Source of the DNA: Pseudomonadota bacterium
Lineage (GTDB): Bacteria > Pseudomonadota > Gammaproteobacteria > Acidiferrobacterales > Acidiferrobacteraceae
Assembly (NCBI GenBank): GCA_021816625.1
Contig: JAKAXM010000006.1
Span: 1 to 64,000 of the forward strand
Direction: 5' to 3'
DNA length: 64,000 nucleotides
In this document: in pieces, positions 49,182-58,708 of the stretch
Position numbering within the stretch: the stretch's first letter is position 1
Layout of the letters: each line of letters starts with the position of its first letter
Notes under the pieces: generated by a model
What the model saw: only the letters and a program-made list of their open reading frames with translations
What the model was told of the DNA's origin: nothing
The model's database searches: none
Position numbers and translations under genes: made by a program

Positions 49182-51836
49182 CTAGTGGGCCTCATCCCAG
49201 TTATGCCCCACCCCGCACTCGGCGACGAGTGGCACCGATAAGGCCGCTACCCCCTCCATACGGCTCACCACCGCCTCCCGCACGCGCTCTACTTCGGCCT
49301 CCGGGAGCTCAAAGACGAGCTCGTCGTGGACCTGCATGATCATGCGGGCTTCGAGGCGCGCGGCGGCGAGATAGGTGTGCACCGCGAGCATGGCCATCTT
49401 GATCAGATCGGCCGCCGTCCCTTGCAAGGGGGCGTTAATGGCCGTGCGCTCGGCGTATTGGCGCCGGCCCGTGTGGCTCGCCTTGATGTCCGGTATATAG
49501 AGGCGGCGCCCAAACAAGGTCTCCACATACCCTTGGCGGCGGGCCAGGAGGCGCATGTCCTCCATGTAGCGGTGGACCCCGGGATAGCGCCGAAAGTAGA
49601 GGTCACAGTATTCTTGGGCCTCGGCCTGGCCGATGTGGAGCTGGCGGGCGAGACCAAACGCCGACATACCGTACATCAGGCCGAAGTTGATGGCCTTGGC
49701 GGCGCGCCTCTGCTCATCCGTTACCGCCTCGAGACTGAGGCCGAAGACCTCGGCGGCCGTGGCCCGGTGGACATCCTTGCCTTCCTTGAACGCCCGGACC
49801 AGCCCCGCATCGCCCGACAGATGGGCCATGAGACGCAATTCGATCTGGGAATAGTCGGCCGACAAGATGCACAGGCCAGGGCCGGCCGCAAAGGCCTGAC
49901 GGATCCGCCGGCCCTCTTCGGTCCGCACCGGGATGTTCTGTAGGTTGGGGTCGCTCGATGATAGGCGTCCGGTGGCGGCAACGGCCTGATGATAGGTCGT
50001 ATGAATGCGTCCGGTCCGCGCATCGACCATGGACGGGAGCTTGTCGGTATAAGTGCTTTTGAGCTTAGCCAAGGCCCGGCACTCGAGGATGAGCGCGGGG
50101 AGGGGGTACTCGCTCGCGAGCTCCGCGAGCACCTCCTCAGCGGTCGAGGGTTGCCCCTTGGGGGTCCGCTTCTTGACCGGCAGGCCCTGCTCCCCGAACA
50201 AGATCTCCTGGATCTGCGCGGGCGAATTGAGATTGAAGGGCCGCCCTGCCAAGGCGTAGGCGCGCGCCTCCCGCTCGGTGAGTCCGGCGGCGAGCTCTGC
50301 GCTCTGGCGATGGAGCATGGCCGTATCGATGGCCACGCCGGCTGCCTCGACCTCCGCGAGCACTGGACTCAAGGGCCGCTCGATCGCCGTATAGACGTGC
50401 TGTAGGCGCGGCTCGGCCTCCAGACGCCCGCCGAGCTCCACAGCGAGATCGAGCAAGGTGGAGATGGCATCTCCGGCAGCGGCGGCCCATTCCGTAAGCG
50501 GCACGGCGGCGAGGGCGCGGCGTTCGCGGCCGGCCCTGAGGAGACTCGCGACCGTGGTGATGGGCCGGCTGAGATACTTCAGGGCAAGGGTATCGAGGTC
50601 GTGATTGGGGGCCCCGCTATCGAGGACGTAGGACATGAGCATCACATCGTCCCAACGCCGGCCGAGATCGCGGCCGTGGGGCATCAGGAGTCGCAATAGC
50701 CGCTTGCCATCGTGGACGGCCAGGGTAGGGCCGTCGCCCCCCAAGATCGGCGCGAGGGCGGTTAGGATCTCAGGAAAGGTGAGACCAGGCTCGAGATCCG
50801 AAGCGACAGGCACGACGGCGGCGGTCTCCCGGGTGCCCAGCACCACGGCAAGCACCCCCTCTGGCGGCCCCCACAGCGCAAAGCCCAGGACCGGCGCAGT
50901 CCGCCACGCCGCCACACGCTGCGCCAAGTCCGCGGGACTCGCGACTACCGCAGCCGCGGCCGCCCCGCTCGCCCCCCCGAGCTCGGCACGCCAGGCCTTG
51001 AATTCGAGTTCGCCGTAAAGAGCACGCAAACGCCCCTCATCGGGGCTCTGTAAGGTGAGCTCACGCGGACTTTGCGGCAGGGGGACGTCGCAACGGATGG
51101 TGATGAGTTCACGCGCAAGCCTAAGGGCCGTCGCCCCGGCACGCAGCGCCTCCCCGCTGCGGCCCGGGACCTCGTCGGCATGGGCAAGCAGGCCATCTAA
51201 CGAGCCGTAGGTCTGAAGCCAACGCACGGCCGTCTTCGGGCCCGCGCCGGGCACCCCGGGGACGTTATCGACCTTGTCGCCGACGATGGCCAGATAATCG
51301 ACGATGCGCTCGGGGGGCACGCCAAAGCGCGCGGTCACGCCGGCTGCGTCCAAGACCTGGTCGGTCATGGTATTGACCAAGGTGACACCCGGACCGACGA
51401 GCTGCGCCATATCCTTATCGCCAGTCGATATCACGACGGCAAGGTTCTGGGCGGCGGCGGCCTGCGCGAGGGTGCCGATCACATCGTCGGCCTCGACGCC
51501 GGGGACGGCGAGCAGCGCTATGCCGAGCGCCCGAATGACCTCATGGAGCCGCGGTATCTGCACACCCAGGTCCCCGGGCATGGCGGCGCGCTGGGCCTTA
51601 TAGTCGGCGTAGAGTTCGTCACGGAACGTGGGGCCGGGGGCATCGAACACCACGGCCATGAGATCCGGCTTGTAATCGCCGCGCAACTTCCGCAGCATGT
51701 TCACCACGCCATAAATAGCCCCCGTCGGCTCGCCGCGGGTATTGCGTAAATCGGGCATGGCGTGGAACGCCCGGTACAGATAGGATGAGCCGTCCACCAA
51801 CAGCAAGAGTTGCCCAGGATTCCCAGCCGGTATCAT
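49182..51836 (-). CDS. polA: DNA polymerase I
   Basis: An 884-residue Pol I. The 5' nuclease domain (1 to ~290) has LLLVDGSSYLYRAFHA, GVEADDVIGTLA, STGDKDMAQLV and IVGDKVDNVPGVPGAGPKTA, all intact. The 3'-5' exonuclease domain (~300-480) is degenerate: the DxE of E. coli reads FALWG at 319-323 and the KYDR Asp reads GKRLL (377-381). The polymerase has motif A DYSQIELRLMAH (661), motif B RRAAKAINFGLMYG (~710) and motif C VHDE (836-839). It should repair and process Okazaki fragments without proofreading. The ATG at 51836 overlaps the divergent gene's ATG. Confidence 0.95.
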   Translation of the reverse strand: MIPAGNPGQLLLLVDGSSYLYRAFHAMPDLRNTRGEPTGAIYGVVNMLRKLRGDYKPDLMAVVFDAPGPTFRDELYADYKAQRAAMPGDLGVQIPRLHEVIRALGIALLAVPGVEADDVIGTLAQAAAAQNLAVVISTGDKDMAQLVGPGVTLVNTMTDQVLDAAGVTARFGVPPERIVDYLAIVGDKVDNVPGVPGAGPKTAVRWLQTYGSLDGLLAHADEVPGRSGEALRAGATALRLARELITIRCDVPLPQSPRELTLQSPDEGRLRALYGELEFKAWRAELGGASGAAAAAVVASPADLAQRVAAWRTAPVLGFALWGPPEGVLAVVLGTRETAAVVPVASDLEPGLTFPEILTALAPILGGDGPTLAVHDGKRLLRLLMPHGRDLGRRWDDVMLMSYVLDSGAPNHDLDTLALKYLSRPITTVASLLRAGRERRALAAVPLTEWAAAAGDAISTLLDLAVELGGRLEAEPRLQHVYTAIERPLSPVLAEVEAAGVAIDTAMLHRQSAELAAGLTEREARAYALAGRPFNLNSPAQIQEILFGEQGLPVKKRTPKGQPSTAEEVLAELASEYPLPALILECRALAKLKSTYTDKLPSMVDARTGRIHTTYHQAVAATGRLSSSDPNLQNIPVRTEEGRRIRQAFAAGPGLCILSADYSQIELRLMAHLSGDAGLVRAFKEGKDVHRATAAEVFGLSLEAVTDEQRRAAKAINFGLMYGMSAFGLARQLHIGQAEAQEYCDLYFRRYPGVHRYMEDMRLLARRQGYVETLFGRRLYIPDIKASHTGRRQYAERTAINAPLQGTAADLIKMAMLAVHTYLAAARLEARMIMQVHDELVFELPEAEVERVREAVVSRMEGVAALSVPLVAECGVGHNWDEAH

Positions 51837-52587
51837 GACGCCCCCAAAACCTGAAAAACCCCTCATCAAAAGAAAACCTCCCGCCGTGCGCCCCGGCATT
51901 GCCGCCCCCGAAGGAGGGCTGTCGCGCGAGGCCTGGAAGATCTTCCAGATCATGGCCGAGTTCGTCGAGGGCTTCGAGGCCCTGGCACAGATCCGCCCAT
52001 CGGTCAGCATCTTCGGGTCGGCCCGCATCGCGCCCGACCACCCGTATTTCACATTGGCGGAAGATGTCGCCCGCAAACTGTCGGACGCGGGATTTAGCGT
52101 CGTAAGCGGCGGCGGCCCGGGCATCATGGAGGCCGCGAACAAGGGCGCCTATGCCGGGCCGTCGCCCAGCGTGGGCCTCAACATACGTCTACCCCACGAG
52201 CAAGCGGGAAACCCCTACCAGGATATCCGGCTGACCTTTCAGCACTTCTTTGCCCGCAAGGTGATGTTCGTGAAGTATGCCACAGCCTACGTGGTCATGC
52301 CCGGCGGCTTTGGCACCCTAGACGAGCTCATGGAGATCCTGACGCTTGTGCAGACCGGCAAGAGCCGTCGCATCCCGATCATCCTGGTCCATAGCCCCTT
52401 CTGGGCAGGACTTACCGACTGGTTCCGGACGACGATGATCGCCGACGGGGTCATCGATGAGCGCGACATGGAGCTGTTCGTAACCCTCGACCGGCCTGAA
52501 GAGATCATCGACGCCATCTTTCGTTACTACGAGTTGAGCGGCTTCGAGCCTTCCGAAGAGGAAAAGGAGATCCAGCTCAACCTGTAG
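51835..52587 (+). CDS. LOG-family (TIGR00730-type) nucleotide phosphoribohydrolase-like protein
   Basis: A 250-residue Rossmann-fold protein with the family signatures SIFGSARIAPDHPYF, VVSGGGPGIMEAANKGAY and MPGGFGTLDELMEILTLVQ. LOG proteins release the base from nucleoside monophosphates (cytokinin-type activity in some). The ATG used here shares bases with the polA start codon on the other strand and has no clear ribosome-binding site. Homology begins about residue 28, so a start at GTG or at ATG 51952 cannot be excluded. The C-terminus is rich in Glu. thrB follows after 18 bases. Confidence 0.82.
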   Translation: MTPPKPEKPLIKRKPPAVRPGIAAPEGGLSREAWKIFQIMAEFVEGFEALAQIRPSVSIFGSARIAPDHPYFTLAEDVARKLSDAGFSVVSGGGPGIMEAANKGAYAGPSPSVGLNIRLPHEQAGNPYQDIRLTFQHFFARKVMFVKYATAYVVMPGGFGTLDELMEILTLVQTGKSRRIPIILVHSPFWAGLTDWFRTTMIADGVIDERDMELFVTLDRPEEIIDAIFRYYELSGFEPSEEEKEIQLNL

Positions 52588-52605
52588 CCGGGGAGCGGGC
52601 GGCGC

Positions 52606-53565
52606 ATGTCAGTCTTTACACGCATAGAAGAAACGGAACTCGTAGCCTTTTTGAACGGCTATGCGATCGGTACGCTACGCTCGTTCACCGGTATCGAGAG
52701 CGGGATCGAAAACACGAACTACTTTGTCTCGACGACCGGCGGGGAGTACGTACTCACATTATTTGAGACCGTGGATCCCCACGAGCTGCCCTTTTTCCTG
52801 GATCTGATGGCCTACCTGGCCGAACAGGGCATCCCTTGCGCCCACCCCGTGCGCCCGCAGTCGGGGAGCTATATCGGGACCTTGCACGGCAAACCGGCGG
52901 CGCTCGTCATGCGCCTTTATGGACGCTCGGTGACCGCGCCCACCGCGGCGCAGTGCGCGGCCATCGGGGCCGTGCTCGCGCAACTACACGTGGCCGGCAA
53001 AGGCTTCGGGCGCAGCCGCCCCAATCCGCGCGGACCGCATTGGTGGCGGGCGACCGCCGAGCGTCTGAAGGGCCATCTGGATGCGGCCGACAGCGCCTTG
53101 CTTGCCGAGGAGCTGCGCTTTCAGGGTCTCTACCGCTTTGCCGACCTCCCGCGGGGTATCATCCATGCCGACTTATTTCGGGACAACGCCCTGCTCGATG
53201 GCGACCGCCTGGCGGGGGTCATCGACTTCTACTATGCCTGTTCCGACACCTGGCTCTACGACCTCGCGATCACGGTAAACGACTGGGCGAGCACCGAAAC
53301 CGGGGCGCTCGACCTTACGCGGGCACAGGCGCTCGTGACCGCCTACCAGTCGGTGCGGCCGCTGACGAGCATAGAGCGCGGGGCCTGGCCGGTCATGTTA
53401 CGCGGCGCCGCTTTGCGTTTCTGGCTGTCGCGCCTCACCGATCTCCACTTCCCAAGGGCCGGCGAGCTGACGCACACTAAAGACCCGCTCGTCTTCGCGC
53501 GCATACTGCGGGAACGCCGACGGGAGACACCCCGGCTGCGCGCCCTGTGGCGCCCGGGACCGTAG
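52606..53565 (+). CDS. thrB: Homoserine kinase, ThrB type II (ThrB2)
   Basis: A 319-residue kinase of the aminoglycoside-phosphotransferase fold: TGIESGIENTNYFVSTTGG (nucleotide-binding loop), GIIHADLFRDNALL (catalytic loop with Asp) and GVIDFYYACSDTWLYDLAI (metal-binding Asp). It phosphorylates homoserine on the way to threonine. Length and motifs match the non-GHMP ThrB family of proteobacteria. Confidence 0.93.
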   Translation: MSVFTRIEETELVAFLNGYAIGTLRSFTGIESGIENTNYFVSTTGGEYVLTLFETVDPHELPFFLDLMAYLAEQGIPCAHPVRPQSGSYIGTLHGKPAALVMRLYGRSVTAPTAAQCAAIGAVLAQLHVAGKGFGRSRPNPRGPHWWRATAERLKGHLDAADSALLAEELRFQGLYRFADLPRGIIHADLFRDNALLDGDRLAGVIDFYYACSDTWLYDLAITVNDWASTETGALDLTRAQALVTAYQSVRPLTSIERGAWPVMLRGAALRFWLSRLTDLHFPRAGELTHTKDPLVFARILRERRRETPRLRALWRPGP

Positions 53566-53608
53566 CGGATCGGGAGCGTGTAGGTACACGGAGCGGAGAC
53601 CTGAAACC

Positions 53609-54349
53609 ATGAACAAGGATGTGTCACAAGCATTGACGGGGATTGCGCGCGCTTACGGGCTCATGGCGGCGGACGCCGTATTTTGGAGCGGGGTCACGGT
53701 ACTCTATCTGGGCTGGGCGGCGATCCTGCTGCGACTCCCCTTCGTGGGCGAGGTGTTGCTCGTCTTAGTGACCCCCGCGGCGGCGGCCGGTGTGCTGCGC
53801 GAGGCCGACACGCCGCGCCCCGGGCGGCCCTTCTGGCCCCGGGCGGGTCAGGTCTTGGTGGGCGCCCTGCGCGATCATGATCTCGCGCTCCCGGTCATGA
53901 GCGTGGCTACCATCGCCCTCGGCGCCTGGGTCTTCGTGACGGTGCTTGCGATGATTTTGGGTATCGACGGTCTTACGCTGAGCGGCATCTTTGCCTACCG
54001 GACGCCGGTCGCAAGGCTTTTCACCGGCCTTTTGCTGTTGCTCTTCTGGGCCACCGAGACGGGCCTCGTCATGACCGCCCTCTATGTCCTAGCCGGCATC
54101 GTGCGGGGCGGACTGAGGCCGGTCGCCGCCCTCGAGTACGCCCTCGACCGGTGGCGTGAACAGCCCGTTCTAATCGCCCTGCAGGGCGCGCTGCTGGTCT
54201 TGCCCCTCATCCTGGCCTTCTACGCGGGGGCTTGGCTCAGCGCGGCCGTGGCCTTTGCGACCCTGATCCCGCTCAATCTTGCGGTCTCGGTCTGCCATGG
54301 CGGACTCAAAGGCACGGCAGCACCCTCACGGAGCCCCCTTGGTACGTGA
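53609..54349 (+). CDS. Multi-pass membrane protein, BPSS1780-like
   Basis: A 246-residue protein with about six hydrophobic helices (e.g. VTVLYLGWAAILLRLPFVGE; VMSVATIALGAWVFVTVLAMIL; LFTGLLLLLFWATETGLVM; ALQGALLVLPLILAFYAGAW). Layout resembles the BPSS1780 family of unknown function, often near thrB in betaproteobacteria and gammaproteobacteria. Its 3' end overlaps the end of the convergent GGDEF gene by 24 bases. Confidence 0.6.
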   Translation: MNKDVSQALTGIARAYGLMAADAVFWSGVTVLYLGWAAILLRLPFVGEVLLVLVTPAAAAGVLREADTPRPGRPFWPRAGQVLVGALRDHDLALPVMSVATIALGAWVFVTVLAMILGIDGLTLSGIFAYRTPVARLFTGLLLLLFWATETGLVMTALYVLAGIVRGGLRPVAALEYALDRWREQPVLIALQGALLVLPLILAFYAGAWLSAAVAFATLIPLNLAVSVCHGGLKGTAAPSRSPLGT

Positions 54350-55081
54350 GGCCTTGTGGGCGCGGACCTGATTGCCGCCCGCCTCCTGCGCGGCCCGCAG
54401 CGCCTCGTGGGCGTTCCCGAGGAAGCGCTCCAAGTCCTGACCGCGGCCGAATTCGGCGACGCCTGCACTCAAGGTGAGCGCGGCCTCCTCCCCCTTCAAG
54501 GGAAGGGGCGCCGCCGCGAGCGCCGAGCGTAGCCGTTCGGCGACCAGCAAACCTTGCTCGGCCTGGGTCTGAGGGAGTACGACCAGGAAGTCGCGGTCGT
54601 CGTAACGCCCCAGACGGTCCGGCAGCCGCAGGGTCTCCCCGAGCACGGCCGAGACCGCCTCCAAGACCGTGCCTTGAACCTCGGCGCCCAAGCGGTCGGT
54701 CAGCTGATCGATGCCATCCACGGAGAGACTCACGAGTGCCAAGGGCGTGCCGTAACGTTGCGACTGGGCCATGGCCTCGATCAGGCTCGAGGTAATGCCG
54801 CGGCGATTGAGGGTGCGCGTCACCTCGTCAACGAAGCCCGTTGGGCCGCCGGGATCGGCCGCCGGCATGGGTTTGGCGCGCACGATGCGTGCGGTCAGGG
54901 CATGGACCAGGGCGGCGAGGGCCGCAGCCTCCAGGATGGCGAAGAGCCACCACAGGTCCGGCCATAGGTGGCTCAGACCGATGGCGAGCGCCCCCAGCGC
55001 CAGGGCCAGACCACCCACCAGACCGAGGAAGGGCTTGCGCCGCAAGGCGCCCTGCTTGTTCAGGAAAAAAAACGGATTCAC
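54326..55081 (-). CDS. Membrane GGDEF-domain protein with degenerate active site
   Basis: A 251-residue protein: two N-terminal TM helices (LGLVGGLALALGALAIGLSHL; LWWLFAILEAAALAALVHAL), then a GGDEF-fold domain (~85-240; DEVTRTLNRRGITSSLIEAM, LVSLSVDGIDQLTDRLGAEV). The catalytic GG(D/E)EF reads RYDDRDF, so c-di-GMP synthesis is unlikely. The start is GTG at 55081. It follows uvrD after 76 bases. It may be a receptor or scaffold. Confidence 0.78.
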   Translation of the reverse strand: MNPFFFLNKQGALRRKPFLGLVGGLALALGALAIGLSHLWPDLWWLFAILEAAALAALVHALTARIVRAKPMPAADPGGPTGFVDEVTRTLNRRGITSSLIEAMAQSQRYGTPLALVSLSVDGIDQLTDRLGAEVQGTVLEAVSAVLGETLRLPDRLGRYDDRDFLVVLPQTQAEQGLLVAERLRSALAAAPLPLKGEEAALTLSAGVAEFGRGQDLERFLGNAHEALRAAQEAGGNQVRAHKASRTKGAP

Positions 55082-55157
55082 GACGGCCCCATCCCGAGCT
55101 CTGTAAAATTTATCCCTAGACTATAGGCGGCCGCCGCGACGGTTTCCAATCCACCCC

Positions 55158-57284
55158 TTACAAAACTTTGAGGCCCGCGTAGGCCAGTACGAGCCATTTG
55201 ACGCCCGCGCCGGCAAAGCGCACCTGGACCCGCGCGTGCTCGCCGCTTCCCTCGCTGTCTACGATCACGCCTTCACCAAAGGTGGCATGGGCCACCCGCC
55301 CACCCACCTGCGGCCCGGCGAGCGCCGTGGACGCCGGTCGCGCGATCTCGCCGCTAAACCGCGGGCGAACATGATCGAGCAGCCCGTCTGGGATCTCCAT
55401 CAGGAACCGGGAGGGAGGCGAATAGCGGTCCTCTCCATGGATGCGCCGGGTCTCGGCGTAGGTGAGCGTCAGGGCGCGCATCGCGCGCGTTATCCCAACG
55501 TAACAAAGCCTGCGCTCCTCCTCGAGACGGGTCTCATCGTACAAGGAGCGTTCGTGGGGAAACAGCCCCTCCTCGAGACCCGTAAGGAAGACCACCGGGA
55601 ATTCCAGGCCCTTGGCGGCATGCAAGGTCATGAGCTGGACCGAATCCTGGCCCTCCCCGGCCTGGCCCTCCCCGGCCTCCAGGGCGGCATGGGCCAGGAA
55701 CTCGAGTACCGGTTGGCCTTCGTGCTCCTCGGCCATGAAGAACCGCGCCGCCGAGGCCAGTTCTTCGAGGTTCTCGCTGCGCGCCTCGCCCCGCTCGCGC
55801 CCCTCTTCTCGGTAAAAGTCGAGCAGACCCGCACCTTTCGTTATGGTGTCGACCATGACGTCAAGGGGGGCCTGGGCGCTATCGGCGGCCAATCGCTCGA
55901 TCAAGGCCACGAAGCCGCGCACGGCCGCGGCCGCCCGGCCGGCGAGGCCACCGGCGCCGCTCAAGGCGAGCGCCGCCGTCCAAAGGGATACCCCCGCACC
56001 GCGCGCCTGAGCGCGCAGGGCGTCAACGGTACGCGCCCCGATGCCGCGGGTCGGGACGTTCACCACCCGCTCGAAGGCGGTATCGTCGTGGCGGTTCATG
56101 ATGAGGCGCAGGTAAGCGAGCGCGTCTTTGATCTCGGCGCGATCGAAGAAACGCAGCCCCCCATACACCCGGTAGGGTATGCCGGCCCGTACAAGCAACT
56201 CCTCGAAGAGCCGCGACTGCGCGTTGGAACGGTACAAGATAGCCACGTCGCGGGGCCGCGCCTCTTCGCTCAAGAGCTTGCGTATGCGTTCAACCACGAA
56301 CTGGGCCTCGTCGACCCCGCTGTAGGCGGCGTAGACGGCAACCGGGGCCCCTTCCTGGCCGGCCGTCCACAAGGTCTTGCCGAGCCGCTTAGCGTTATGG
56401 GAGATAACGGCGTTGGCGGCCTCGAGAATACGGCCGGTGGAGCGGTAATTCTGTTCGAGCCGTATGGTCTTCGTGCCCGGGAAATCGCGTTCGAAGCGCA
56501 GGATGTTCTCGATCTCGGCCCCGCGCCAGCCGTAAATGGATTGATCATCGTCGCCCACCACGAACAGGTGACCCCCGCCCCCGAAGAGGCGCAGCCACTC
56601 GTACTGGACGGCGTTGGTGTCCTGGAATTCGTCGACCAGTACGTGCTGGAACCGCCGCTGGTAGTGCGCGCGGATGGCGGGTTGGTCGCGCATGATCTCG
56701 AGGGTCGCCAACAAGAGTTCCGCGAAGTCCACGAGACCCTGATCCCGGCACAGGGTTTCATAGGCGGCGTAGACCTGCTGAAGGGCCCGCTGGGTGGGAT
56801 CGGCGGTGGCCGCCAGCTGCTTGGCGCGCCGTCCGGCATCCTTGTGCCCGTTGATGAAAGACTGCACGAGCCGGGGCGGGTAGCGCGACTCGTCTAGGGC
56901 CTGGGCGCGCAGTATGCGCTTGATCAGGCGCTGCTGATCGTCGCTGTCGATGATCTGAAAGGCCTCAGGGAGCTTGGCCTCGCGGAAATGGCTGCGCAAA
57001 AATCGGTGCGACAGTCCATGAAAGGTGCCGATCCATAGGCCGGTCACCGGTTGGCGCAAGAGGTGCTCTAGGCGCCGGCGCATTTCGGCGGCCGCCTTGT
57101 TCGTGAAGGTCACAGCCACGAAACCGAAGGGCGAGGCGCCCTGATCCACGAGCCATGCGATGCGCTGGGTGAGGACCCGGGTCTTGCCACTGCCGGCGCC
57201 GGCGAGGATGCGCATCGGCCCCGCCGGTGCGATGACGGCCGCGCGCTGGGCCTCGTTTAGGCCATCGACAAAGGGGGATTCCAT
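55158..57284 (-). CDS. uvrD: DNA helicase II (UvrD)
   Basis: A 708-residue SF1A helicase for nucleotide-excision and mismatch repair. Motifs: ILAGAGSGKTRVLTQRIAWL (I), VTFTNKAAAEM (Ia), LVDEFQDTN (II), VGDDDQSIYGWRGAEI (III), IRLEQNYRSTGRI (IV), LMTLHAAKGLEFPVVFLTG (V) and EERRLCYVGITRA (VI). UvrD and Rep are close; the C-terminal Tudor-like end (GGRVAHATFGEGVIVDSEGSG) favours UvrD/PcrA. The ATG at 57284 gives the family start. Confidence 0.93.
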   Translation of the reverse strand: MESPFVDGLNEAQRAAVIAPAGPMRILAGAGSGKTRVLTQRIAWLVDQGASPFGFVAVTFTNKAAAEMRRRLEHLLRQPVTGLWIGTFHGLSHRFLRSHFREAKLPEAFQIIDSDDQQRLIKRILRAQALDESRYPPRLVQSFINGHKDAGRRAKQLAATADPTQRALQQVYAAYETLCRDQGLVDFAELLLATLEIMRDQPAIRAHYQRRFQHVLVDEFQDTNAVQYEWLRLFGGGGHLFVVGDDDQSIYGWRGAEIENILRFERDFPGTKTIRLEQNYRSTGRILEAANAVISHNAKRLGKTLWTAGQEGAPVAVYAAYSGVDEAQFVVERIRKLLSEEARPRDVAILYRSNAQSRLFEELLVRAGIPYRVYGGLRFFDRAEIKDALAYLRLIMNRHDDTAFERVVNVPTRGIGARTVDALRAQARGAGVSLWTAALALSGAGGLAGRAAAAVRGFVALIERLAADSAQAPLDVMVDTITKGAGLLDFYREEGRERGEARSENLEELASAARFFMAEEHEGQPVLEFLAHAALEAGEGQAGEGQDSVQLMTLHAAKGLEFPVVFLTGLEEGLFPHERSLYDETRLEEERRLCYVGITRAMRALTLTYAETRRIHGEDRYSPPSRFLMEIPDGLLDHVRPRFSGEIARPASTALAGPQVGGRVAHATFGEGVIVDSEGSGEHARVQVRFAGAGVKWLVLAYAGLKVL

Positions 57285-57409
57285 GGCGCGAGTGTACCTT
57301 AGGCCCGCGCGCGCGCGAAACCCGATCCGGCACGGTCTCGCTTGTCGGCGCGCATTGCAATGATGGGCCAAGTCGTGTCAACTAGAAGACCTGTGCACGG
57401 GAGCACGTG

Positions 57410-57796
57410 ATGGACGAAATCAACGGTTTCGATCTCCATGCCGCCTGGATCCGGCGGGCCCAGACCGACCTCCGCGCCTTCCTCGAAGCCCTCGCCACGC
57501 GGCTTGAGGGCGCTCTGCCCGGACATGTGGAGGTTGAGCGTAAACGCGACGGCCTCTTCACGGCGAGCCGCCACGTGACCGCCATTACGGTACGTACCGA
57601 CGGAGGACGCTACATTCTCGAGGCCCAGGGCCCCGACATCCACACGGCGCGCCAACATGAGGTGCGCGGCGTCGTCCTGAAGTCCGAGACCCTACCCCTC
57701 GATCAATGGCTCACGGCCCTGGAAGAGGAACTCACGCGGCTTGCCGGCACGCTGCAGGGGGCCCGCGGCGTGTTGCAAGACTTTCTGACATCCTAA
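57410..57796 (+). CDS. Conserved hypothetical protein, first gene of PspA/YbjQ cluster
   Basis: 128 residues, soluble, no signal peptide or TM. An N-terminal helical part (AQTDLRAFLEALATRLEGAL), a central beta-rich part (TAITVRTDGGRYILEAQG), and a C-terminal helix. No family recognised. ATG at 57410 follows GGGAGCACGTG; a GTG one codon earlier is possible. The next gene starts 10 bases after the stop, and three further genes follow in tight array. Confidence 0.7.
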   Translation: MDEINGFDLHAAWIRRAQTDLRAFLEALATRLEGALPGHVEVERKRDGLFTASRHVTAITVRTDGGRYILEAQGPDIHTARQHEVRGVVLKSETLPLDQWLTALEEELTRLAGTLQGARGVLQDFLTS

Positions 57797-57806
57797 GGAG
57801 CCCGCC

Positions 57807-58706
57807 ATGCCTTTATTCCGACCCCCGGGAAGCAGCAACAACGGCGACGGCGGGTCGATCGCGCGCCAAGCGGCCTGGAACGAGGCGCTCGCCCACAGCA
57901 CCGTACCGGGATTCGTGAAGGACCGCCTGGCCCAGACCGTGGCCGGGACCCGGCCCTGGGTAACGACCGCCGGACCCGCCGGACTGCTGGCACAGCGCAG
58001 CCATGGCATACGGCCGCTCGGGCTCGTATCGGGCAACTGCTGGTTTCACTTCGGCTATTCCTGGACGCGCGGACACTACGAGGGCTGGCACACCGCCATC
58101 GACCGGCTGCGGCTGGAGGCCGCGCTCATGGGGGCCAACGCGGTCGTGGACGTGACGATGCGGGTGCGCCGGATGCCAGGCACCGAGAACGAGAGCCACA
58201 TGGACTATGCGGTCATGGGCACAGCGGTGCGGCTGGAGGGCCTCCCCGAATCGGCAAACCCGGCGCTGGCCACGGTCTCGGCCCTCGAATTCGCACGGCT
58301 CCTCGAGGCCGGGATCGTGCCGGTGGGCATCGCCATCGGGGCCCACTATGACTGGCTCGCGCTGCCGGGGGGCGTTACGCCGGGCGCGGCGACCTTCTGG
58401 AACCAAGAGATCACACCGCTGTCGACCTTCCTGACCCAGGTGCGGCGCCGGGCGCTCCAGGAGTTACGTGACGACGGGACGCGGCTCGGCAGTGGCGTAC
58501 TCGCCCATACTCAGCATACCGAGCTCTATGCTATCGAGCCTGACGAGAACAACCCCTACCCGCGCTTTCTGGCACGCTACATCGCCATAGGCACGGCCAT
58601 CCTACACGACAGCCGCAGCCGGCGGCAGTTTGGCGTGCGCCCTGTCATGAGCGTAAGCGACAGCGGGCGCCTCGGCGTAACCGATACCACAAGAGAGGTC
58701 CTGTGA
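57807..58706 (+). CDS. Tandem YbjQ-like (putative heavy-metal-binding) protein A
   Basis: A 299-residue cytosolic protein with two diverged YbjQ-fold copies. First copy: GIRPLGLVSGNCWFHFGYSW, RLRLEAALMGANAVVDVTMR, DYAVMGTAV. Second copy: GIVPVGIAIGAHYDWLAL and IAIGTAILHD. The YbjQ fold (PF01906) is a pentameric beta protein of unclear function. The cysteine content is low, so metal binding is doubtful. RBS AAGGAG is present. It precedes its paralogue and pspA. Confidence 0.7.
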   Translation: MPLFRPPGSSNNGDGGSIARQAAWNEALAHSTVPGFVKDRLAQTVAGTRPWVTTAGPAGLLAQRSHGIRPLGLVSGNCWFHFGYSWTRGHYEGWHTAIDRLRLEAALMGANAVVDVTMRVRRMPGTENESHMDYAVMGTAVRLEGLPESANPALATVSALEFARLLEAGIVPVGIAIGAHYDWLALPGGVTPGAATFWNQEITPLSTFLTQVRRRALQELRDDGTRLGSGVLAHTQHTELYAIEPDENNPYPRFLARYIAIGTAILHDSRSRRQFGVRPVMSVSDSGRLGVTDTTREVL

Positions 58707-58708
58707 CG

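Noticed and set aside
55236-56897. 553-codon plus-strand open frame opposite uvrD
   Set aside because: It is the antisense shadow of a strongly conserved helicase in GC-rich DNA. No motifs and no family likeness.
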